A DNA stretch of 64,000 bases, taken from CAVUMR01 sp963742715. GTDB taxonomy: Bacteria; Actinomycetota; Actinomycetes; Mycobacteriales; Micromonosporaceae. The notes below the pieces were generated by a model. That model made no database searches. It was not told where the DNA came from and saw only the letters and a list, made by a program, of their open reading frames with translations. Below are positions 58,377-64,000 of the stretch, in pieces. The translations under genes were made by a program, and so were the position numbers. Position 1 is the stretch's first letter. Each line of letters starts with the position of its first letter. The DNA lies in assembly GCA_963742715.1 (NCBI GenBank), contig CAVUMR010000001.1, positions 434,001 to 498,000 of the forward strand, written 5' to 3'.

Positions 58377-59572
58377 TACCGGTCGTCCCGATCGAAGCTG
58401 ACCGTGTCGTGCTCCTCGCCGCCGTGCCGTGGCCGGGGGCCGCCGCCGGTGCGTCCGCCGCTCCGGCGCTCCGGCCGGTCGCGCACCGCGGTGGTGGTGC
58501 CGCCGGACTCGTCCGACCAGTCCGAGGCCGGCCGGTCGCCGCCCGCGGTCCGGTCGCTGTCTCCGCCGCGGTACACCGTGCCGCCCGACCGGCTCCACCC
58601 GCGGTCGTCGCGGTCGGAGTCGTTGGACGAGCCGACGCTGTCGACGAACGAGCCGGCCGGCGGCGTGATCCCGTTGCGCCGGCACCACTCACCGGGCGGG
58701 CGCTCGGTCGACCGCGGCTGGCCGTTGGACGGCGGGAGCTGGAGCGGGATCGGTGGCAGCTTCGGCAGCTCCTGGCCACTGGCCGCCTCGGCCTCCAGCT
58801 CGGATGCGTCCTTCTCCTCGGCCATCCCGATCGGGCCCTGCGTCTGCGCGTTGAGGAACTGGCGTACCACCGGCTCCTGGCTGGACAGCAGCATCTCGCG
58901 CGGGCCGAACATGGCCAGGTGCCGGCGGTACATCAGACCGATGTTGTCCGGCACGGTGCGCGCGGTGTTGATGTCGTGCGTGACGATCAGGAACGTCGCT
59001 CCGGTCTGCTGGTTCAGGTCGACGATGAGCTGGTTGATGTACGCCGTGCGGACCGGGTCGAGGCCGGAGTCCGGCTCGTCGAACAGGATGATCTCGGGGT
59101 TGAGCACCAGCGCCCGGGCGAGACCGGCCCGCTTGCGCATGCCGCCGGAGATCTGCCCGGGCAGCTTCGACTCGGCGCCGACCAGCCCCACCATCTCCAG
59201 CTTTTCCATGACGATCTTGCGGACCTCGGACTCGCTCAGCTTGGTGTGCTCACGCAGCGGGAAGGCGACGTTGTCGTAGATGTTCATCGAGCCGAACAGC
59301 GCGCCGTCCTGGAACAGCACGCCGAACAGCTTGCGTACCTCGTACAGGTCGCGCTCACCGAGCCTGGTGACGTCCCGGCCCTGGATGTAGATCGCGCCGC
59401 GCTCCGGCCGGAGCAGCCCGACCAGAGTCTTGAGGAACACCGACTTGCCGGTGCCGGACGGGCCGAGCAGTACGGAGATCTCGCCAGCGGGCAGCGTGAA
59501 GCTCACGTCCGCCCAGATGACCTGGCGACCGAAAGCCTTGGTCAGCCCATCAATGGCGACCTCGACGCCCAC
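58376..59572 (-). CDS. mceG: Mce transporter ATPase (MlaF/MceG/Mkl family) with long C-terminal tail
   Basis: Energises lipid uptake by the Mce complex. Walker A LLGPSGTGKSVFL, signature ISGGMRKRAGLARAL, Walker B IILFDEPDSGLDP, H-loop IVTHDINTAR. The ABC domain covers about 250 residues. A roughly 145-residue Pro then Gly/Arg/Asp/Ser-rich tail follows, longer than the tail of mycobacterial MceG. GTG 59572 is preferred because AGGGGAGG lies just upstream; GTG 59605 would add 11 residues. First gene of the operon. Confidence 0.93.
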   Translation of the reverse strand: MGVEVAIDGLTKAFGRQVIWADVSFTLPAGEISVLLGPSGTGKSVFLKTLVGLLRPERGAIYIQGRDVTRLGERDLYEVRKLFGVLFQDGALFGSMNIYDNVAFPLREHTKLSESEVRKIVMEKLEMVGLVGAESKLPGQISGGMRKRAGLARALVLNPEIILFDEPDSGLDPVRTAYINQLIVDLNQQTGATFLIVTHDINTARTVPDNIGLMYRRHLAMFGPREMLLSSQEPVVRQFLNAQTQGPIGMAEEKDASELEAEAASGQELPKLPPIPLQLPPSNGQPRSTERPPGEWCRRNGITPPAGSFVDSVGSSNDSDRDDRGWSRSGGTVYRGGDSDRTAGGDRPASDWSDESGGTTTAVRDRPERRSGGRTGGGPRPRHGGEEHDTVSFDRDDR

Positions 59573-59807
59573 TGTTCCTCCCCTGTCGGTTGGGGGCTCC
59601 GACACGCACAGTCATGCGACCGGGTGTACAAGCCGGTCACGTATCCAACGACAACTGCCGATATGGGTGACGCGGGGAGCCTAACGAGTGGGTAACGCGC
59701 AACCGGGGTGTATGTAGCGTAGCGTCACGATTACTCGCAGTGCTATCGCGGCTCGTGCGCGGTATAGGCCGAGGACAACAAGGGCTTCGGAGCGACAGTA
59801 CATACAG
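59573..59807 (-). other. mce operon upstream region
   Basis: Non-coding region between the rplL terminator and the mce operon. It is less GC-rich, with TACATACACC and GTTAGGCT-like elements on the minus strand, but no pair of hexamers at good spacing. No ORF supported. The operon promoter should lie here. Confidence 0.45.
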
Positions 59808-59841
59808 CGCGGGGCGGCCGCCTGTCGGCGACCGCCCCGCG
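59808..59841 (-). terminator. Hairpin terminator after rplL
   Basis: CGCGGGGCGG (59808-59817) pairs perfectly with 59832-59841; after one mismatch four more pairs (CGCC/GGCG) close a TGTC loop. About 93 nt past the rplL stop. Confidence 0.8.
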
Positions 59842-59933
59842 AGCGGTACAGCGTGCGTGCTGGCCCGGGTCCCGTGCGGGAGTCCGGCCCGGCGCCCCCT
59901 GCGGGACGGGCCGGGTCCGGCCGGACCGTGAAA

Positions 59934-60317
59934 CTACTTGAGGGAGACGGTGGCGCCGGCGCCCTCGAGCTGCGCCTTGGCCTTCTCCGCGGCTTCCTTG
60001 GTGATCTTCTCCAGGACCGCCTTCGGCGCGGCCTCGACCACGTCCTTCGCCTCCTTCAGGCCAAGGTTGGTCAGCGCGCGCACCTCCTTGATGACCTGGA
60101 TCTTCTTCTCGCCCGCGGACTCGAGGACGACGTCGAACTCGTCCTGCTCCTCCTCGACAGCGGCCTCGCCACCGGCAGCCGGCATCGCGGCCATCGCGAC
60201 CGGGGCGGCCGCGGTGACGTCGAAGGTGTCCTCGAACTTCTTCACGAAGTCGGAGAGCTCGATCAGCGTCATGTCCTTGAACGCGTCGAGCAGGTCGTCA
60301 GTGCTGAGCTTCGCCAT
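59934..60317 (-). CDS. rplL: 50S ribosomal protein L7/L12
   Basis: Stalk protein recruiting translation GTPases. 127 residues: LSTDDLLDAFKDMTLIELSD dimerisation domain, Ala/Gly/Glu hinge, and C-terminal EFDVVLESAGEKKIQVIKEV, RALTNLGLKEAKDVVEAAPK. Follows rplJ by 56 nt. Confidence 0.99.
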   Translation of the reverse strand: MAKLSTDDLLDAFKDMTLIELSDFVKKFEDTFDVTAAAPVAMAAMPAAGGEAAVEEEQDEFDVVLESAGEKKIQVIKEVRALTNLGLKEAKDVVEAAPKAVLEKITKEAAEKAKAQLEGAGATVSLK

Positions 60318-60373
60318 GGTTGGCGTTGTCCTTTCCTACGTACGTGCCAGATCAGTGGTGGTCAGGTGCCCGG

Positions 60374-60970
60374 TCAGCCTTCGGTAGCGGCCGCCGGCGC
60401 CGGCTCGTCGCCGGCAGGTTCCCCGGCGGCGGGTGCCGCCTCGGCCTTCTCGCGCTTGTCCTGCAGCGCCGCGGCGAGCCGGGCGACCTGCGCGATCGGA
60501 GCCTGGAACAGGGCCGCGGCCTGGCTGGTCTTCGCCTTCATGGCCCCGGCCAGCTTGGCCAGCAGGACCTCGCGAGACTCCAGTTCCGCGAGCTGACGCA
60601 CCTCTTCGGCGCCCAGCGCCTTGCCCTCGAATACGCCGCCCTTGATGATCAGCAGCGGGTTGGTCTTGGCGAAGTCACGCAGACTCTTCGCCGCCTCGAC
60701 CGGATCGCCGGACACGAATGCCAGCGCGGTCGGACCGGTGAACAGGGCGTCGAGCCCGTCCAGCCCGGCATCGGTAGCTGCCCGCTTCGCCAGCGTGTTC
60801 TTGGCGACCGCGTACGTCGTGTCACGCCCCAGCGACCGGCGCAGCTCCTTGAGCTGCGAAACGGTGAGGCCGCGATACTCCGTCAGCAGGGTCGCACTCG
60901 AGCCACGAAACTTCTCGGTGAGCTCGGCGACGGCAGTTGCCTTGTCGGACCGGATCGTGTTGTCCGCCAT
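60374..60970 (-). CDS. rplJ: 50S ribosomal protein L10
   Basis: Stalk base; with L7/L12 it autoregulates rplJL through the leader. ATG 60970 gives 198 residues: RSDKATAVAELTEKFRGSSA, LLTEYRGLTVSQLKELRRSL, YAVAKNTLAKRAATDAGLDG, and helix ALFQAPIAQVARLAAALQDK that carries L12 dimers, then an Ala/Pro/Glu tail. The longer upstream frame overlaps the leader and is rejected. Confidence 0.98.
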   Translation of the reverse strand: MADNTIRSDKATAVAELTEKFRGSSATLLTEYRGLTVSQLKELRRSLGRDTTYAVAKNTLAKRAATDAGLDGLDALFTGPTALAFVSGDPVEAAKSLRDFAKTNPLLIIKGGVFEGKALGAEEVRQLAELESREVLLAKLAGAMKAKTSQAAALFQAPIAQVARLAAALQDKREKAEAAPAAGEPAGDEPAPAAATEG

Positions 60971-61025
60971 GTCCCTCCTCTCTCGGTGTTCAGGTGGTCG
61001 AGAAGGGCCCCGTACACAATGAAAG

Positions 61026-61053
61026 ACGCCCCGGCGCAGGGCGCACGGGGCGT
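61026..61053 (-). promoter_or_regulatory. rplJ leader attenuator hairpin (L10-leader type)
   Basis: On the transcript ACGCCCCGTGCGC, CCT loop, GCGCCGGGGCGT with one bulge, followed by CTTTC: 12 base pairs, 56 nt before rplJ. It lies in a 300-nt leader with further stems (GCCGCCGGTGTATGCCGG region). This fits the known L10(L12)-binding leader of other bacteria. The gap 60971-61386 holds only leader, promoter and the rplA terminator. Confidence 0.65.
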
Positions 61054-61275
61054 TGGCGGGACACATCTGGCGGTAGGGCCGACCCTCGCTCCTGACTTCC
61101 GCCAGGCACGACGGCCGCCGCCTGCCGACTCACCGACCGGCATACACCGGCGGCATGATGGGCCGCTTAGCGTCCGTCCTTCCCTGCGCGGGCCGCCCGC
61201 CGTGGCGGGACCTTCGCCCGTGTCGCTCCTCGCGGACCGGCACGGTGACCAGCGGTCTTCGGGTGGAACCCGGCA

Positions 61276-61305
61276 AGGGTACGTGACCACGGGTGTGGCC
61301 GCCAA
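61276..61305 (-). promoter_or_regulatory. Probable rplJ-rplL promoter
   Basis: Minus strand TTGGCG, 18 nt, TACCCT, downstream of the rplA terminator and about 300 nt before rplJ. Confidence 0.5.
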
Positions 61306-61337
61306 ATCGGTTCCCACACCCTGCCTCTACACACGAT

Positions 61338-61368
61338 CGAGCCCGGACCGACAGGTGGTCCGGGCTCG
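61338..61368 (-). terminator. 12-bp perfect hairpin after rplA
   Basis: CGAGCCCGGACC (61338-61349) pairs perfectly with 61357-61368 around a 7-nt loop, 18 nt past the rplA stop. Confidence 0.85.
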
Positions 61369-61386
61369 TCGGTTGACGCGGTTCGG

Positions 61387-62112
61387 TCAGGCGGACGCCG
61401 CTGCGGCCTCGTCCTCGGTCAGGTTCCGGGTCTGGTTCGGATCGACCGGGATACCGGGGCCCATCGTGGTCGAGAAGGTCACCTTGCGCAGGTACCGACC
61501 CTTGGCCGCGGACGGCTTGGCCCGCAGTACCTCATCGAGCGCGGCGGCGTAGTTCTCCACCAGCTGCTCCGGGCTGAAGCTGGCCTTGCCGATCACCAGG
61601 TGCAGGTTGGAGTGCTTGTCCACCCGGAACGTGATCTTGCCGCCCTTGATGTCGGAGACCGCCTTGGTCACGTCCATGGTGACCGTGCCGGTCTTGGGGT
61701 TCGGCATCAGGCCGCGCGGGCCCAGGATCCGCGCGATCCGGCCGACCTTCGCCATCTGGTCCGGCGTGGCGATGGCGGCGTCGAAGTCCAGCCAGCCGCC
61801 CTGAATCCGGGCGATCAGCTCCTCCGAGCCGACCTCGTCGGCGCCGGCGGCCTGCGCTTCGCTCGCCTTCTCGCCGGCGGCGAACACGATCACCCGCGCG
61901 GTCTTGCCGGTGCCGTTGGGCAGGTTGACCGTGCCGCGGACCATCTGGTCGGCCTTACGCGGGTCGACGCCGAGCCGCATGGCTACCTCGACGGTCGCGT
62001 CGAACTTCGTGGTCTTGGTACCGGTGGCCAGCTTGGCCGCGGCGAGCGGGCTGTACAGCTGGCTGCGGTCGACTGCCTCGGCCGCCTTGCGATACGACTT
62101 ACCGTGCTGCAT
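61387..62112 (-). CDS. rplA: 50S ribosomal protein L1
   Basis: L1-stalk protein, in E. coli the L11-operon repressor. 241 residues: MQHGKSYRKAAEAVDRSQLY, VEVAMRLGVDPRKADQMVRG, LPNGTGKTARVIVFAAGEKA, ILGPRGLMPNPKTGTVTMDV, and KATFSTTMGPGI-like end TFSTTMGPGIPVDPNQ. 103 nt after rplK. Confidence 0.99.
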   Translation of the reverse strand: MQHGKSYRKAAEAVDRSQLYSPLAAAKLATGTKTTKFDATVEVAMRLGVDPRKADQMVRGTVNLPNGTGKTARVIVFAAGEKASEAQAAGADEVGSEELIARIQGGWLDFDAAIATPDQMAKVGRIARILGPRGLMPNPKTGTVTMDVTKAVSDIKGGKITFRVDKHSNLHLVIGKASFSPEQLVENYAAALDEVLRAKPSAAKGRYLRKVTFSTTMGPGIPVDPNQTRNLTEDEAAAASA

Positions 62113-62215
62113 GGCTACTCCTTGTGGTTACGTCGGGCCAGCACCGGCCCTCCCACGTGGTCAGGATCGATCCGGGTGATCGCGGCTGGGCCACGACCAC
62201 CGGCGGTACGACTGG

Positions 62216-62647
62216 TCAGGACGTGACGTCGATGCCCATCGACCGGGCGGTACCGGCGATGATCTTCTCGGCCTCGTCCAGGTCGTTGGCGTTGAGGTCC
62301 GCCATCTTGCGCTCGGCGATCTCACGTACCTGCGCGCGGCTCACGGTGCCCACCTTGTTGCGGTGCGGCTCGCCCGAACCCTTCGGTACACCGGCCGCCT
62401 TGAGCAGCAGCTTCGCCGCCGGGGGCGTCTTGAGAATGAACGTGAACGAGCGGTCCTCGTACACGCTGATCTCGGCCGGGACGATCTCGCCGCGCATGGC
62501 GTCGGTCTGCGCGTTGTACGACTTGCAGAACTCCATGATGTTCACGCCGTGCTGGCCGAGCGCGGGGCCGACCGGCGGGGCCGGCGTCGCCTGGCCACCG
62601 GGGAGTTCCAGTTTGAACGTGGTGACGAGCTTCTTCTTCGGAGGCAT
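62216..62647 (-). CDS. rplK: 50S ribosomal protein L11
   Basis: GTPase-centre protein and thiopeptide target. ATG 62647 gives 143 residues: KLELPGGQATPAPPVGPALG, QHGVNIMEFCKSYNAQTDAM, SFTFILKTPPAAKLLLKAAG and GTARSMGIDV. The eight-codon upstream extension is rejected. Confidence 0.99.
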   Translation of the reverse strand: MPPKKKLVTTFKLELPGGQATPAPPVGPALGQHGVNIMEFCKSYNAQTDAMRGEIVPAEISVYEDRSFTFILKTPPAAKLLLKAAGVPKGSGEPHRNKVGTVSRAQVREIAERKMADLNANDLDEAEKIIAGTARSMGIDVTS

Positions 62648-62675
62648 GGCTTCCTGGGTCCTCTTCCACACACCC

Positions 62676-62698
62676 GCGCGCGGGCCAATCCCGCGCGC
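62676..62698 (-). other. Hairpin in the nusG-rplK spacer
   Basis: GCGCGCGGG (62676-62684) pairs with 62690-62698 around a 5-nt loop, between nusG and rplK. Possible attenuator or processing site. Confidence 0.5.
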
Positions 62699-62720
62699 CG
62701 GGGAGTCTTTGGGGGTCGGG

Positions 62721-63521
62721 TCAGATCTTCGCGACCTGGTTGAAGTTGAGCTCGACCGGGGTTTCCCGACCGAAGATCGACACGAGCACCTTGAGCTTCT
62801 GCTGGTCGGCGTTGATCTCGCTGATCGTGGCCGGCAGCGAGGCGAACGCGCCGTCGGTGACGGTGACCGAGTCGCCGACCTCGAAGTCGATGACCCTGAC
62901 CTCGGGCTTGGTGCCCTTCTCCCGCTTGACCGCGGGCGCGAGCCACTTGACGACCTCGTCCAGGGACAGCGGCGCCGGCCGGTCGGCCCGGTCGGTGGCC
63001 CCGACGAAGCCGGTCACCCCGGGGGTGTTGCGCACACAGGAGTACGACTCCGGCGTGAGGTCCATCCGGACCAGGATGTACCCGGGGAAGACCTTGCTCT
63101 GCACCTGCTGACGCTTGCCGTTCTTGACCTCGACTTCTTCCCGGGTCGGCACCTCGACCTGGTAGATGTAGTCCTCCATGTCGAGGCTCGAGATCCGGCT
63201 CTCGAGGTTGGTCTTGACCTTGTTCTCGTAGCCGGCGTAGGAGTGCACCACGTACCAGTGACCGGGGGCGTTCTTGAGCGCCCGGATCAGGTCCTCGACC
63301 GGGTCGCCTTCCTCGTCGGCCTCATCGGCCTCGGAGCCGCCCGGCTCGGCCTGGACAGCGTCGTCAGCGTCCGCCTCCGTCGCAACGGCCTCGTCAGCGG
63401 CCGGCTCCACCTCGGTGGCGGTCAGGACGCTCGACTCCTCCGGGCTCTCCGCGGTCGGGTCACCGACCGACGGGACCTGCTGGTCGTCGGTGGTACGGCC
63501 GGTCTCGTCGTACTCAGGCAC
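62721..63521 (-). CDS. nusG: Transcription termination/antitermination factor NusG
   Basis: Binds RNA polymerase and couples it to Rho or the ribosome. GTG 63521 (VPEYDETG) has GGAAG eight bases upstream and gives 266 residues; TTG 63560 and GTG 63530 are alternatives. The first 80 residues are an acidic Glu/Ala/Asp extension. The NGN domain has HWYVVHSYAGYENKVKTNLE, VFPGYILVRMDL and RNTPGVTGFVGA. The KOW domain has FEVGDSVTVTDGAFASLPAT. Between secE and rplK. Confidence 0.96.
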   Translation of the reverse strand: MPEYDETGRTTDDQQVPSVGDPTAESPEESSVLTATEVEPAADEAVATEADADDAVQAEPGGSEADEADEEGDPVEDLIRALKNAPGHWYVVHSYAGYENKVKTNLESRISSLDMEDYIYQVEVPTREEVEVKNGKRQQVQSKVFPGYILVRMDLTPESYSCVRNTPGVTGFVGATDRADRPAPLSLDEVVKWLAPAVKREKGTKPEVRVIDFEVGDSVTVTDGAFASLPATISEINADQQKLKVLVSIFGRETPVELNFNQVAKI

Positions 63522-63611
63522 GCTGCTCACTTCCGTGTGGATCCACTTAGCATCATCCAACCAGCGTTACGGTCCGTATGGACCGCATTGACGCATCCGG
63601 GTGGGCGAAGC

Positions 63612-64000
63612 TCACTTGTTGCCGCTGCCGAACACCTGCAGCATCGCCTTGGCGAAGCCGAGGTCCAGCAACGCAACGATGGTGAGCACGAACGCGACGA
63701 ACACCACGACAACCGCGGTGTACGTCAGCAGCTCCTTGCGCGTCGGCCAGATGACCTTGCGAAGCTCGGCCACGACCTCGCGGACGAACCGGCTCATCCG
63801 CTCGAACACGTTCGGGCGGTCTTCGTCCTTCTTCTTCACCGGCTTGGTCGGTGGGGTCTTTGCCCGCGTCGCCTTCGACCGCGGCTTGGCCGCGGTGTCC
63901 GCCGCCGAGCCCTTTACCGCGGTTGCGCTGCGGCGTCGGACCGGTCGCGCTTCCGTCTCGGCGGCTCCGTCGTCGGAGCCGGTCTCGTCGGCAAGGGCGG
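63612..64000 (-). CDS. secE: Protein translocase subunit SecE with N-terminal extension, 5' end cut by window
   Basis: Essential clamp of the SecYEG channel. FVREVVAELRKVIWPTRKEL is the conserved amphipathic segment, followed by one membrane helix (YTAVVVVFVAFVLTIVALLD) and a short tail. The frame stays open to the window end through a Lys/Ala/Thr-rich stretch (KPRSKATRAKTPPTKPVKKK), so a long N-terminal extension is likely. An internal GTG at 63839 would give a 75-residue protein and cannot be excluded. Confidence 0.95.
   Translation of the reverse strand, partial: ALADETGSDDGAAETEARPVRRRSATAVKGSAADTAAKPRSKATRAKTPPTKPVKKKDEDRPNVFERMSRFVREVVAELRKVIWPTRKELLTYTAVVVVFVAFVLTIVALLDLGFAKAMLQVFGSGNK

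Noticed and set aside
63522..63611. tRNA gene in the secE-nusG spacer
   Set aside because: tRNA-Trp often accompanies secE in actinobacteria, but this 90-nt spacer has no cloverleaf; if present it lies beyond the window.

Overview
The window is a high-GC actinobacterial chromosome segment, most likely from the Micromonosporaceae (family assignment is inference from gene order and protein style, not a search). Supporting signs are heavy GTG start use, ATGA/GTGA coupling between genes, actinobacterial ribosomal protein types (zinc-type S14, four-Cys S4 and L36), and a complete Mce operon lying between rplJL and rpoBC. Almost everything is on the minus strand. Read from right to left it is the classical transcription/translation superregion: secE-nusG-rplK-rplA, rplJ-rplL, the mce operon, rpoB-rpoC, two small membrane-protein genes, the str operon (rpsL-rpsG-fusA-tuf), the S10 and spc operons (rpsJ to rplO), secY-adk-map, a DUF1707-type gene, the alpha operon (infA-rpmJ-rpsM-rpsK-rpsD-rpoA-rplQ), then truA.

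From about 13.2 kb to the left end the content is more varied. There is a plus-strand repeat-rich membrane protein, an RsmC-like methyltransferase next to an ABC-F ATPase, rplM-rpsI, glmM with a coupled methyltransferase, plus-strand dinB with a LexA-like box, a tandem pair of secreted SGNH hydrolases, and the 5' two-thirds of glmS. glmM and glmS both feed UDP-GlcNAc synthesis. The mce operon encodes an ATPase, two YrbE permeases, six MCE proteins and two Mce-associated proteins: one lipid-type importer transcribed between ribosomal and RNA polymerase genes.

Two features stand out beyond normal housekeeping. First, single-base indels are concentrated in essential genes at 14.8-19.4 kb (rplQ, rpsD, rpsM, a DUF1707 gene, map) and at 40.1-42.9 kb (rpoC), while neighbouring genes are clean. 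This looks like local consensus error rather than biology. Second, at least five intergenic minisatellites (14- to 22-bp units, 3 to 13 copies) begin at or within about 20 bp of a stop codon, and in several of them the unit contains the gene's own stop region; fusA shows the same thing as a single duplication.

Regulatory signals that can be read include strong promoters for rpsL, rpoB, rplM, infA and rplJ, an rplJ leader attenuator, a 28-nt element shared by the rpsJ and rpsL leaders (27/28 identical), a hairpin between rpoB and rpoC, and many perfect or near-perfect terminator hairpins. No tRNA, rRNA, CRISPR array, insertion sequence or prophage was seen. No clearly new multi-gene system is evident; the most original signals are the stop-anchored repeats and the shared leader element.
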